In this document: one piece after another, positions 10,658 through 20,153 of the stretch
How positions within the stretch are numbered: position 1 is the first letter of the stretch
Layout: the number at the start of each line of letters is the position of its first letter
From: Skermanella pratensis
GTDB lineage: Bacteria > Pseudomonadota > Alphaproteobacteria > Azospirillales > Azospirillaceae
Direction of reading: 5' to 3'
DNA length: 64,000 nt
Assembly: GCF_008843145.1 (NCBI RefSeq)
Contig: NZ_CP030265.1
Span: forward strand, 1,223,001-1,287,000
Position numbers and translations under genes: made by a program
Notes under the pieces: generated by a model
Databases searched by the model: none
What the model was told of the DNA's origin: nothing
Seen by the model: only the letters and a program-made list of their open reading frames with translations

Positions 10658-10674
10658 GCCCTGACAAGCAGGGC
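10658..10674. terminator. Small hairpin between convergent genes
   Basis: GCCCTG (10658-10663) and CAGGGC (10669-10674) form a 6-bp stem with a 5-nt loop, exactly between two converging reading frames. There is no T tract on either side, so it is at best a weak bidirectional terminator. Confidence 0.3.
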
Positions 10675-10688
10675 TCCGGGGCCGGCCG

Positions 10689-11564
10689 TCAGGCCGCCGT
10701 CGCCAGCCGGTCGCGGCCGGCGGGGACGGCAGTCAGCATGGCCTTCTGCAGCTTCTCGAAAGCCCGCATCTCGATCTGCCGGACCCGCTCGCGGGAAACG
10801 GCGTATTCGCGGCTGAGTTCCTCGAGCGTCGCCGGCTCTTCCTTCATGCGTCGCTCCACAAGGATGCGGCGCTCGCGATCGTTCAGCTTCTCCATGCCGA
10901 GCGCCAGCAGGCGTCGGCGCGATGCCAACTCGTCCGCATCGGCGACGATGCTCTCCTGATCTGGCCGCTGGTCGACCAGCAGGTCCTGCCATTCCATTTC
11001 ACCGTCGATCGCCGTCACGGCGTTCAGCGAACTGTCCGCGGCGGCCAGACGGCGGTTCATGTCGACCACCTCCACCTCCGGGACCTGCAGCTTCGTCGCG
11101 ATGGAGGTGATCGTCTCGGCCGAAAGGTCGCCCGATTCCAGTTCCTGCATCTCGCGCTTCAGCCGGCGCAGGTTGAAGAACAGCTTCTTCTGGGCGGCGG
11201 TCGTGCCCAGCTTGACCATGGACCAGTTGTGCAGCACGTAGCCCTGCATGGCGGCCCTGATCCACCACATGGCATAGGTGTTGAACCGGAACCCGCGTTC
11301 CGGATCGAACTTCTCGACTGCCTGCATCAGGCCGACATTGCCCTCCGCGATCAGGTCGGAGACCGGGAGACCATAGCCCGCGAAGTTGCGGGCCATCTTG
11401 ATGACCAGACGCAGGTGGCTGCCGACCAGCAGACGCATGGCGCTCCTGTCGCCCGCGTCGCGCCACCGGCGGCCCAGTTCGATTTCCTCCTCGGCCATCA
11501 GCATCTTGAAGCGACGGGATTCTTCGATGAACGGGGTCAGGGTGTCGTCGGTATGAATGCTCAA
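10689..11564 (-). CDS. rpoH: RNA polymerase sigma factor of the RpoH (sigma32) family
   Basis: The protein, about 291 residues from the preferred start, directs RNA polymerase to heat-shock-type promoters. It has region 2 (DLIAEGNVGLMQAVEKFDPERGFRF, YAMWWIRAAMQ), the RpoH box (QKKLFFNLRRLK) that marks the subfamily, and region 4 (LSREYAVSRERVRQIEMRAFEKL). The first ATG in frame is at 11597, but a TTG at 11564 is preceded by GGAGG at the right distance and gives the compact N-terminus MSIHTDDTLTPF, so I chose it. It differs enough from typical RpoH1 (KMARNFAGYGLPVSDL) that it may be the second alphaproteobacterial copy, RpoH2. A sigma32-like promoter lies upstream at 11697-11724. Confidence 0.9.
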   Translation of the reverse strand: MSIHTDDTLTPFIEESRRFKMLMAEEEIELGRRWRDAGDRSAMRLLVGSHLRLVIKMARNFAGYGLPVSDLIAEGNVGLMQAVEKFDPERGFRFNTYAMWWIRAAMQGYVLHNWSMVKLGTTAAQKKLFFNLRRLKREMQELESGDLSAETITSIATKLQVPEVEVVDMNRRLAAADSSLNAVTAIDGEMEWQDLLVDQRPDQESIVADADELASRRRLLALGMEKLNDRERRILVERRMKEEPATLEELSREYAVSRERVRQIEMRAFEKLQKAMLTAVPAGRDRLATAA

Positions 11565-11696
11565 AACGAACCTCCAAGACACGGATTGTTCCCACACGCG
11601 AGGCCCCGCATAGCAGACAGGGGCGACCCGTCGCCCTTCCGCCGCTTCAGGACGGCGGCGGCGCGACGAGGGTGCTTATGCCGGGAACGACATCTG

Positions 11697-11724
11697 ATAT
11701 GGGGACGGCGGTTCCGGCTTCAAG
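11697..11724 (-). promoter_or_regulatory. Sigma32-type (heat-shock) promoter upstream of rpoH
   Basis: On the minus strand, CTTGAAG (11724-11718) and CCCCATAT (11704-11697) are separated by 13 bp. This matches the E. coli sigma32 consensus CTTGAA-N13-17-CCCCATnT at almost every position. It lies about 130 bp upstream of the rpoH start in the gap after the rhomboid gene. Inference: this sigma factor is transcribed by a heat-shock sigma factor, either itself or a paralogue. Confidence 0.6.
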
Positions 11725-11779
11725 AAGCTGCATTACAAATGCATCTTTAGCCTGCCGCGCGGCTTCAGCACGGCGTGCG

Positions 11780-12574
11780 TCACCGCCCGGGCGGCCACGA
11801 CCGGTTGCCGGACGGCGGCACGCTGCCCCGGCGTCTGAACGCGCCGGGCGGCGCCATCTCGAACGGCCGGCTGTGCGGACCCTCGAACAATCGAACTTCG
11901 CGGCGCTTGAAGAGAGGAATCAGGGCGGCGCCGGCCACGAACCCTCCGACATGCGCCCAGAAGGCCACGCCGCCGTCGTCGCCCGTGGTCGGGGTCGTGG
12001 CGCCGCTGACGAACTGCAGGATGAACCAGAGACCCAGCACGACCGCCGCCGGCACGCTGACGATCCGGATGAAGAAGAGGATGATGAACAGCATGCGAAC
12101 ATTGGCGCGCGGGTGAAGGACGAGATAGGCGCCCAGCACTCCTCCGATCGCGCCGCTGGCCCCTATCATCGGGATCTGCGACTGCGGCGCCGCGAACCCC
12201 TGGGCCAGGGCCGCCGCGGTGCCGCACAGCAGGTAGAACACCAGGAACCGGCCCCGCCCCATGCTGTCTTCCACATTGTTTCCGAAGATCCAGAGATAGA
12301 GCATGTTGCCCAGCAGGTGCATCCAGCCGCCATGGAGGAACATGGACGTGACGACGCTGGCCGGAGCGGGGACCAGCCGCAGTTCTGGGGGCAACTGGGC
12401 GGAGCCGAACAGCACGGCGGGGATCAGGCCGAGCGAATAGACGATGGCCTGGCCGGCCCGCGGCCCCAGCGACACCTGCCACAGGAACATCCCGACGCAG
12501 GCGACGATGATCGCATAGGTGACGGCGGGGGTGCGCCGGGTCGGGTTGTCGTCTGAAAGGGGAAGGGTGAACAT
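11780..12574 (-). CDS. Rhomboid family intramembrane serine protease
   Basis: The 264-residue membrane protein cleaves substrates within or near the bilayer. Visible are about six hydrophobic helices, the loop-1 region after the first helix, the HGGWMHLLGNMLYLWIFG helix (TM2 with His and Asn of the active-site region), the catalytic Ser motif GASGAIGG, and the catalytic His in AFWAHVGGFVAG. A polar C-terminal tail (about residues 225-264) is rich in Arg and Pro. The frame extends upstream to 12721, but ATG 12574 (MFTLPLSDDNPTRRTPAVTY) puts the first helix at a normal position. It probably has its own promoter at 12720-12748. Confidence 0.9.
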   Translation of the reverse strand: MFTLPLSDDNPTRRTPAVTYAIIVACVGMFLWQVSLGPRAGQAIVYSLGLIPAVLFGSAQLPPELRLVPAPASVVTSMFLHGGWMHLLGNMLYLWIFGNNVEDSMGRGRFLVFYLLCGTAAALAQGFAAPQSQIPMIGASGAIGGVLGAYLVLHPRANVRMLFIILFFIRIVSVPAAVVLGLWFILQFVSGATTPTTGDDGGVAFWAHVGGFVAGAALIPLFKRREVRLFEGPHSRPFEMAPPGAFRRRGSVPPSGNRSWPPGR

Positions 12575-12719
12575 CGTGTCCTCGACCAGCCAGGGAGTGT
12601 GCGGCACGCCCCGCCGCGGGACCGGCACCCGGAACAAACCCCGCCGGTCCGGGGATCGTTCCGCGCGCAACGGTGCACCTGCTCCGGGACCGGTCGCGGA
12701 CCGACCCCCTTTCGGCGAC

Positions 12720-12748
12720 ACTATATCAATGTATCATCAATGTGTCGG
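12720..12748 (-). promoter_or_regulatory. Candidate promoter for rhomboid gene, overlapping a direct repeat
   Basis: On the minus strand CCGACA (12748-12743) and TATAGT (12725-12720) are 17 bp apart. The spacer holds two copies of ACATTGAT spaced 11 bp, one helical turn, as seen in activator or repressor sites (plus-strand positions 12725-12732 and 12736-12743). The -35 is weak, which would fit an activated promoter. The leader to the start codon would be about 140 nt. Confidence 0.4.
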
Positions 12749-12780
12749 CGGCGTATCGGCGGCCGGGGAGCAAAGCTCGA

Positions 12781-13170
12781 TCAGGCGGCGAACACGACCT
12801 CGGCCTCGCCGGACCGGCCTATGGACAGCATGGCCTCCGTCAGGGCGTCGATGCCGAAGGGCTTCATCAGGAAATGCCTGGCACCAGCGGCATAAGCATC
12901 GGTAGGGCTGGCGTGGGCGCTGCAGACGATGACGGGCACGCCCAGCCGGCCGGCGATCTCCCGGGTCGCCGCCAGACCGTCCGTTCCATCGGCCAGCGCC
13001 ACGTCGACCAGGGCCACGTCGGGGCTGCTCGCCTCGGCGAGATCGACCGCCTGTCCGGCGGTTTGCGCAGTCGCACAGACGTGGTGACCCAGCTGTTCGA
13101 TCACCATCGTGAGACCCATGACGACGAGTTCATCGTCCTCTGCAATGAGAAGTCGCAATTTGCCCGCCAT
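12781..13170 (-). CDS. Single-domain response regulator (CheY-like receiver)
   Basis: The 129-residue protein is a stand-alone receiver domain. Acidic residues are at 11-13 (AEDDE), the phospho-acceptor Asp56 is in ALVDVALADG, and Lys103 is in FLMKPF. There is no output domain, so it should act by phosphotransfer or protein contact. ATG 13170 is used rather than the upstream 13224 because the receiver fold starts directly with MAGKLRLLIAEDD. No kinase is adjacent; its partner is unknown. It is divergent from the str operon. Confidence 0.85.
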   Translation of the reverse strand: MAGKLRLLIAEDDELVVMGLTMVIEQLGHHVCATAQTAGQAVDLAEASSPDVALVDVALADGTDGLAATREIAGRLGVPVIVCSAHASPTDAYAAGARHFLMKPFGIDALTEAMLSIGRSGEAEVVFAA

Positions 13171-13498
13171 CCTTGAATCCCATGTTTTATTTCTGGCCCT
13201 GCACAGGCCGGACGTCGCCATCACTTGCCCTGATAATGTCTGATGGACGGTTCATTCTGCTATCGTCATTACGGCATAAATCCGGACCTGTAAGAGGGTC
13301 GACCGCCGGGTGCCGACGGTCTGCGGGCATTACTCCCTCTCCTGTCCATTGGCGGCATCCGGCCCGTGCCGCCGGTCGAAGACTTGGGCCCATGCATCCT
13401 TGCGGCAGCCCGATCTCCCACGCCGGGCGGCCGCCGCCGCATCCCCCGGCCTAGCCATCCGCCATAAGACTGCCGGGTAAAATATCTGTTACGAATGC
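13171..13498. other. Divergent intergenic region
   Basis: This 328-bp stretch separates the response regulator from the str promoter. Short open frames exist, but none has convincing codon usage or a ribosome-binding site. I see no RNA gene. The rpoBC genes that sit before rpsL in many alphaproteobacteria are not here. Confidence 0.5.
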
Positions 13499-13527
13499 TT
13501 GACGGTGGGTGGGTACATCCTTATTAT
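13499..13527 (+). promoter_or_regulatory. Strong sigma70-type promoter of the str operon
   Basis: TTGACG (13499-13504) and TATTAT (13522-13527) are 17 bp apart, 5 of 6 matches in each hexamer. It lies about 210 bp before rpsL. It is the best promoter match I found in the region and probably drives rpsL-rpsG-fusA-tuf and perhaps the rest of the superoperon. Confidence 0.7.
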
Positions 13528-13645
13528 CCGCGAACCTTTCCGGGAGGCAGGTAGTAGGCCGTTCGCGGGCTAGACGCTGCCGCCCTTGAGGCTCCGACCT
13601 GACATAGCCGCACCCGAGCTTTTTCGGACGGCGTTTGATGATTTA

Positions 13646-13685
13646 CCCGCACGAGGCGGAGTTTACGCTTCGACGGCGGGTTTTT
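13646..13685 (+). terminator. Terminator-like hairpin in the rpsL leader (possible attenuator)
   Basis: CCCGC (13646-13650) pairs with GCGGG (13676-13680), enclosing an inner 7-bp stem CGAGGCG/CGCTTCG with one GU pair (13652-13658 with 13666-13672). Five T residues follow at 13681-13685. It lies after the promoter and 55 bp before the rpsL start codon, so it would act on the operon transcript itself. Inference: transcription attenuation of the str operon. Confidence 0.45.
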
Positions 13686-13740
13686 GCATCGTCTGGCATC
13701 TGGTTTGCCGACGGCGAGATTGAATGGAAGAAGGGCTCTG

Positions 13741-14112
13741 ATGCCGACGATCAGTCAGTTGATCCGTAAGCCGCGCCAGCCTCTGGCGGCGCGCAACAAG
13801 GTGCCGGCACTGGAAGAGTGCCCGCAGAAGCGTGGTGTCTGCACCCGCGTGTACACGACCACTCCGAAGAAGCCGAACTCGGCGCTTCGTAAGGTCGCCC
13901 GCGTGCGCCTCACCAACGGCTTCGAAGTTACCAGCTACATCCCGGGTGAAGGCCACAATCTTCAGGAACACTCGGTGGTGATGATCCGCGGTGGCCGCGT
14001 GAAGGACCTTCCCGGCGTCCGTTATCACATCATCCGCGGTTCGCTCGATACCCAGGGCGTCAAGGACCGTCGGCAGCGCCGGTCGAAGTACGGCGCGAAG
14101 CGTCCGAAGTAA
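13741..14112 (+). CDS. rpsL: 30S ribosomal protein S12
   Basis: The 123-residue protein is a near-canonical S12, part of the decoding centre. The conserved [19 protein letters not shown] stretch carries the wild-type Lys, whose replacement gives streptomycin resistance in other bacteria. [12 protein letters not shown] and [11 protein letters not shown] are also present. A frame extension to 13684 is ignored; ATG 13741 gives the standard [12 protein letters not shown]. First gene of the str operon, 14 bp before rpsG. Confidence 0.98.
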   Translation: MPTISQLIRKPRQPLAARNKVPALEECPQKRGVCTRVYTTTPKKPNSALRKVARVRLTNGFEVTSYIPGEGHNLQEHSVVMIRGGRVKDLPGVRYHIIRGSLDTQGVKDRRQRRSKYGAKRPK

Positions 14113-14126
14113 GGAGATTCTGAAGA

Positions 14127-14597
14127 ATGTCTCGTCGTCGTCGCGCGGAGAAGCGCGAGGTTCTGCCGGATGCCAAGTATGGCGACCGCGTCCTCACCAA
14201 ATTCATGAATTGCCTGATGCTGGACGGCAAGAAGTCGGTCGCGGAAGCGATCGTCTATGGCGCGCTGGAGCGAGTCGAAGGCCGCGCCAAGGCCGACCCG
14301 GTCCAGGTCTTCCACGATGCCCTGGGCAACGTGAAGCCGCACCTGGAAGTCCGGTCGCGCCGCGTCGGCGGTGCCACCTATCAGGTTCCGGTCGAAGTCC
14401 GTTCGGACCGCGCCCAGGCCCTGGCCATCCGGTGGCTGATCAACAGCGCGCGCGCCCGGTCGGAGAACACCATGACCGAGCGCCTGTCGGGCGAACTGCT
14501 CGACGCCGCCAACCAGCGCGGTTCGGCGGTCAAGAAGCGTGAAGACACCCACCGCATGGCGGAGGCCAACAAGGCCTTCTCGCACTACCGTTGGTAA
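14127..14597 (+). CDS. rpsG: 30S ribosomal protein S7
   Basis: The 156-residue protein starts with [15 protein letters not shown] and contains the [12 protein letters not shown] and [13 protein letters not shown] segments typical of S7. It nucleates assembly of the 30S head by binding 16S rRNA and in E. coli also represses the str operon. Length equals the family norm. An AAGGAGATT ribosome-binding site overlaps the rpsL stop codon. Confidence 0.98.
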   Translation: MSRRRRAEKREVLPDAKYGDRVLTKFMNCLMLDGKKSVAEAIVYGALERVEGRAKADPVQVFHDALGNVKPHLEVRSRRVGGATYQVPVEVRSDRAQALAIRWLINSARARSENTMTERLSGELLDAANQRGSAVKKREDTHRMAEANKAFSHYRW

Positions 14598-14639
14598 TCG
14601 CCCCGGCGATTTGACCAGACAGCAGTCCGAGACCTCATC

Positions 14640-16712
14640 ATGTCACGCTCCACGCAGCTCGATCGGTATCGCAACATCGGCATCATGGCTCACATCGATG
14701 CCGGTCGGACGACCACCACCGAGCGGATCCTCTACTACACCGGCCGGCCCGGCAAGCCCGCGGAAGCTCCCGTGGCTTCCGGCGCCGATGCCGCGTGGGC
14801 GGACGAGGAGCGGGGTATCACGATCACGTCGGCGGCGACCACCTGTTTCTGGAACGGCCACCGCATCAACATCATCGACACGCCCAGCCACGTCGACCTT
14901 CCGGTCGAGGTGGAGCGGATGCTGAGGGTGATCGACGGCGCGGTGGCGGTGTTCGACGCCGCGGTCGGGATCGAGCCGCAGTCGGAAGCCGCCTGGCGCC
15001 GCGCGGACCAGCACCGCGTTCCGCGGCTGTGCTTCGTCAACAAGATGGACCGGCCGGGCGCGGACTTCTTCCGCACTGTCGGCATGCTGCCCGAACGGGT
15101 CGGGGCGACCCCGCTGCTCCTGCAGCTGCCCATCGGCAGCGGCGACGGGTTCAGCGGCGTCGTGGACCTGGTCGGCGAGCGCGCCCTGGTGTGGAAGGAT
15201 GACGGCCTGGGCGCCTCGTTCCGGGAGACCGGGATCCCGGCCGACCTGCAAGCGCAGGCCGCCGAGTACCGCGCCATGCTGGTCGAGGCCGCGGTCCAGG
15301 TCGACGCCGACGCGGCCGAGGCGTTCCTGGCCGGGACCGTCCCGAGCGTGGCGGCGCTGAAGGCGCTGATCCGGCGCGGCACCTGCGCGGCCGAGTTCGT
15401 GCCAGTGCTGTGCGGGTCCGCCTTCCGCAACAAGGGCGTGCAGCCGGTCCTGGACGCGATCGTCGATTACCTGCCTTCGCCGGCGGATATCGGCGGCATC
15501 CGGGGCATGGAAGGCGAAGGGCGGGACGAGGCGATCCGTCCGGCGGACGACGCCGCACCGTTCTCCGCCCTGGTCTTCAAGGTCATGTCGGACCCGGTCG
15601 CCGGCTCGCTGGCCTTCGCCCGGATCTATTCCGGCACCCAGGCGATCGGCGGCACGGTGCTGAACCCGCTCAAGGGCGAGCGGGAGAAGATCGGCCGGAT
15701 GCTGCAGATGCAGGCAACCGCGCGGGAAGACGTGAAGCAGGCCTACGCCGGCGACATCATCGCCTTCGCCGGCCTGAAGCATACCGCGACGGGCGATACG
15801 CTGTGCGACCCGTCGCACCCGATCGTGCTGGAGCGGACCGAGTTTCCCGAGCCCCTGATCGAGGTCACGGTGGAGCCCCGGACCGGGGCTGACGCGGAGA
15901 AGATGGCTGCGGCCCTGCGGCGCATGGCCCAGGAGGACCCCTCCTTCGCCATTGCCGCGGCCAGGGAGCCGGGCCGGACCGTCATCAGGGGCGTCGGCGA
16001 GCTCCAGCTGGAGATCCTGGCCGACCGCCTGAAGCGCGAGTTCAAGGTCGAGGCCAAGGTGGGCGGCCCGCGGGTGGCCTATCGAGAGACCGTCACGCAG
16101 CGGGCGGAGGTGGATCACACCCACCGCAAGCAGGTCGGGGACGCCAGCCAGTTCGCCCGCGTAAGGCTGGCGGTCGAGCCGGCCGCGTCGGCGAGCGGCG
16201 TCCGTTTCGAGAGCAGGATCGCCGCGGGCACCCTGCCGAAGGAATTCGTCCAGGCCGTCGAAAAGGGCGTCGAGGCGGCCGGGAACGCGGGCGTCGTCGC
16301 CGGCTTCCCGGTGAGCAACGTGTCGGTGAGCCTGCTGGACGGTGCACGCCACGACATCGACAGCTCCGCGCTGGCGTTCGAGCTGGCCGGTGCCGCGGCG
16401 TTCCGCGCCGCTCTGGGCAAGGGAAAGCCGGTGCTGCTGGAGCCGGTCATGAGCGTCGATATCGTCACTCCGGCGGACTTCGCCGGCGGCGTCATCGGCG
16501 ATCTGAGAAGCCGTCGCGGACGGATCGAACAGGTGGACCAGCGCGGGGCCGCGGCGGCAGTGACCGCCCTGGTTCCGCTTGCAAACCTGTTCGGGTACGC
16601 CAATATCCTGCGGTCCATCAGCCAGGGCCGCGCGCATCACACGATGCAATTCGACCACTACGAACCGGTGCCGCAGGCCATCGCCGATGAGGTCCGCGCC
16701 AGGGTGGCGTAA
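14640..16712 (+). CDS. fusA: Divergent elongation factor G with altered GTPase motifs
   Basis: The 690-residue protein aligns with EF-G over its full length and holds the fusA position in the str operon. The GTP-binding motifs are changed. The P-loop reads AHIDAGRTTTTERIL with Arg23 where EF-G has an invariant Lys. The G3 motif reads DTPSHVD (80-86) instead of DTPGHVD. The switch I segment that normally has HxGAATMDWMEQE is replaced by APVASGADAAWADEE. NKMD (134-137) and ERGITITSAATT are kept. Domains III-V are well conserved, including VIGDLRSRRGRI and NLFGYANILRS. Normal EF-G drives translocation by GTP hydrolysis. Whether this copy can is doubtful, and a second canonical fusA elsewhere is likely. 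The Arg codon CGG was read directly. Confidence 0.93.
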   Translation: MSRSTQLDRYRNIGIMAHIDAGRTTTTERILYYTGRPGKPAEAPVASGADAAWADEERGITITSAATTCFWNGHRINIIDTPSHVDLPVEVERMLRVIDGAVAVFDAAVGIEPQSEAAWRRADQHRVPRLCFVNKMDRPGADFFRTVGMLPERVGATPLLLQLPIGSGDGFSGVVDLVGERALVWKDDGLGASFRETGIPADLQAQAAEYRAMLVEAAVQVDADAAEAFLAGTVPSVAALKALIRRGTCAAEFVPVLCGSAFRNKGVQPVLDAIVDYLPSPADIGGIRGMEGEGRDEAIRPADDAAPFSALVFKVMSDPVAGSLAFARIYSGTQAIGGTVLNPLKGEREKIGRMLQMQATAREDVKQAYAGDIIAFAGLKHTATGDTLCDPSHPIVLERTEFPEPLIEVTVEPRTGADAEKMAAALRRMAQEDPSFAIAAAREPGRTVIRGVGELQLEILADRLKREFKVEAKVGGPRVAYRETVTQRAEVDHTHRKQVGDASQFARVRLAVEPAASASGVRFESRIAAGTLPKEFVQAVEKGVEAAGNAGVVAGFPVSNVSVSLLDGARHDIDSSALAFELAGAAAFRAALGKGKPVLLEPVMSVDIVTPADFAGGVIGDLRSRRGRIEQVDQRGAAAAVTALVPLANLFGYANILRSISQGRAHHTMQFDHYEPVPQAIADEVRARVA

Positions 16713-16764
16713 GGCTCTCGAGTGAACTGCCGGTGACTAAGATAGATTATGGAGACTGAGGACC

Positions 16765-17955
<1,191 letters not shown>

Positions 17956-18015
17956 ATCGGTTCGGGTTCGCTGTGGGGTTGGTCCCCACGGGCGCAACAA
18001 GTTAGCCGGCGAAGA

Positions 18016-18039
18016 GGGGCCGCTCCCCGGAGCGGCCCC
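18016..18039 (+). terminator. Perfect 10-bp GC hairpin between tuf and rpsJ
   Basis: GGGGCCGCTC (18016-18025), loop CCCG, then GAGCGGCCCC (18030-18039). Only two T follow, so it may terminate or pause part of the tuf transcript before the S10 block, or stabilise the processed 3' end. It is 32 bp before rpsJ. Confidence 0.45.
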
Positions 18040-18070
18040 TTCAGCGGCAGAGAAACGGGTTTTGAAGACG

Positions 18071-18379
<309 letters not shown>

Positions 18380-18452
18380 GTACAAGTACTTCAAGAATAG
18401 GGGTAAGGGACCTCTCCCCCTGAGGATGTCCCTGGTTAAGGAGAAGTAAACC

Positions 18453-19199
18453 ATGCGATCCGGTTTGATCGCGCAGAAGCTGGGCATGACCCGCGTCTTC
18501 ACGGACGACGGCGAACATGTGCCGGTCACTGTGCTGAAGGTCGACAACTGCCAGGTTGTCGCCGTGCGCACCGAGGAAACCGACGGCTACACGGCCGTCC
18601 AGCTCGGCGCCGGTACCGCCAAGGTCAAGAACGTCACGAAGCCCCAGCGCGGCCACTTCGCCAAGGCGAAGGTGGAACCCAAGCGCAAGGTGGTGGAGTT
18701 CCGCGTCGATGCCGACGCCCTGATCGAGGTCGGCGCCGAGATTTCGGCCGCCCACTTCATCCCGGGCCAACTCGTGGACGTCACCGGGACGACCATCGGC
18801 AAGGGTTTCGCCGGCGGCATGAAGCGGTGGAACTTCGGCGGTCTGCGCGCGACCCACGGCGTGTCGGTGTCGCACCGCTCGCATGGTTCGACCGGTAACC
18901 GCCAGGACCCCGGCAGGACCTTCAAGAACAAGAAGATGGCCGGTCACCTGGGCGCCGAGCGCGTGACCACCCAGAACCTGAAGATCGTGCAGGTCGACGA
19001 AGACCGTGGCCTGATCCTGGTCAAGGGCGCCGTCCCGGGCTCCGAGGGCGGCTGGGTGCTCGTCCGCGATGCCGTCAAGCGCAAGGCTCCGGAAGGCCTG
19101 CCGTTCCCGGCCGCGATCCGCGCCCGGACCGATGGCGCCGCCGTTGCTCCTGCACCCGAGGCCCCTGCCGCCGAGACCGGCGCCGAGCCGACGGAGTGA
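18453..19199 (+). CDS. rplC: 50S ribosomal protein L3
   Basis: The 248-residue protein starts [16 protein letters not shown] and has the conserved central part [15 protein letters not shown]. After residue ~215 it carries an Ala/Pro-rich tail ([18 protein letters not shown]), a lineage extension beyond the E. coli length of about 209. L3 is an early assembly protein near the peptidyl transferase centre. A strong AAGGAGAAG lies upstream. Confidence 0.97.
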   Translation: MRSGLIAQKLGMTRVFTDDGEHVPVTVLKVDNCQVVAVRTEETDGYTAVQLGAGTAKVKNVTKPQRGHFAKAKVEPKRKVVEFRVDADALIEVGAEISAAHFIPGQLVDVTGTTIGKGFAGGMKRWNFGGLRATHGVSVSHRSHGSTGNRQDPGRTFKNKKMAGHLGAERVTTQNLKIVQVDEDRGLILVKGAVPGSEGGWVLVRDAVKRKAPEGLPFPAAIRARTDGAAVAPAPEAPAAETGAEPTE

Positions 19200-19204
19200 A
19201 TGAG

Positions 19205-19825
19205 ATGAAGACGACCGTCAAGAATCTGAACAATGAAGAGGTCGGCGAGATCGATCTCGACGAGGCGGTGTTCGGTGTTCCGCTGCGTACCGATCTCCTG
19301 TCCCGCATGGTCAATTACCAGCTCGCCAAGCGGCGGACCGGCAACCACAAGACCAAGGGCGTCTCGGAGATCAGCGGCACGACCAAGAAGCCGCATCGCC
19401 AGAAGGGCACCGGCCGCGCCCGCCAGGGCTCGCTGCGGTCGCCGCAGTTCCGCGGCGGCGCCGCGATCTTCGGTCCGGTCGTGCGCAGCCATGCCCACGA
19501 CCTGAACAAGAAGGTCCGCAAGCTGGCCCTGAAGACCGCGCTGTCGACCAAGCTGGCCGAAGGCAAGCTGGTGGTCCTGGAGACTGCCACGGCCGACAGC
19601 CACAAGACCAGGGAGATGGTCCAGCGGTTCAAGCAGCTCGGCCTGACCTCGGCGCTGATCATCGACGGCGCCAACCTGGATGAGAACTTCGTGCGCGCGT
19701 CGAGAAACGTTCCGTTGATCGACGTGCTGCCGGAGCAGGGTGCCAACGTCTATGACATCCTGCGCCGCGACACGCTGGTTCTGACGCGCAACGCTGTCGA
19801 GCAGCTGGAGGCTCGTCTGAAATGA
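19205..19825 (+). CDS. rplD: 50S ribosomal protein L4
   Basis: The 206-residue protein contains the extended loop signature [21 protein letters not shown], which lines the exit tunnel. L4 in E. coli also represses the S10 operon. A GTG at 19196 overlaps the rplC stop, but ATG 19205 gives the usual MKTTVKNLN start. Its 3' end overlaps rplW by 4 bp (ATGA). Confidence 0.96.
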   Translation: MKTTVKNLNNEEVGEIDLDEAVFGVPLRTDLLSRMVNYQLAKRRTGNHKTKGVSEISGTTKKPHRQKGTGRARQGSLRSPQFRGGAAIFGPVVRSHAHDLNKKVRKLALKTALSTKLAEGKLVVLETATADSHKTREMVQRFKQLGLTSALIIDGANLDENFVRASRNVPLIDVLPEQGANVYDILRRDTLVLTRNAVEQLEARLK

Positions 19826-20139
19826 GCAAGATCTCGAAACCTTCGGTGAGCCAGGAGCGGATGTACGATCTGATCACCGCCCCCGTCATCACCGAGAAGT
19901 CGACGATGGGTTCCGAACACCGTCAGGTCACGTTCAAGGTTCCGATGAACGCGACCAAGCCGGAAATCAAGGCGGCGGTGGAAGGGCTGTTCAAGGTCAA
20001 GGTGACGGCGGTCAACACGCTGATCACCAAGGGCAAGACCAAGCGCTTCAAGGGTATCTTGGGCCGTCGTTCGGACTTCAAGAAAGCGATCGTGACCCTG
20101 GCCGAAGGCCACACGATCGACGTTACCACTGGCGTCTAA
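19822..20139 (+). CDS. rplW: 50S ribosomal protein L23
   Basis: The 105-residue protein has the L23 core ([34 protein letters not shown]). It forms the docking site for trigger factor and SRP at the tunnel exit. It starts inside the rplD stop, suggesting coupled translation. Confidence 0.97.
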   Translation: MSKISKPSVSQERMYDLITAPVITEKSTMGSEHRQVTFKVPMNATKPEIKAAVEGLFKVKVTAVNTLITKGKTKRFKGILGRRSDFKKAIVTLAEGHTIDVTTGV

Positions 20140-20153
20140 GGCTGAACTGACCG

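Noticed and set aside
13173-13454. 93-aa plus-strand frame upstream of the str promoter
   Set aside because: Pro/Arg-rich translation, no ribosome-binding site and no family; treated as intergenic.
14643-16658. Minus-strand 671-aa frame across fusA
   Set aside because: Shadow of the EF-G gene; no start site or known domain.
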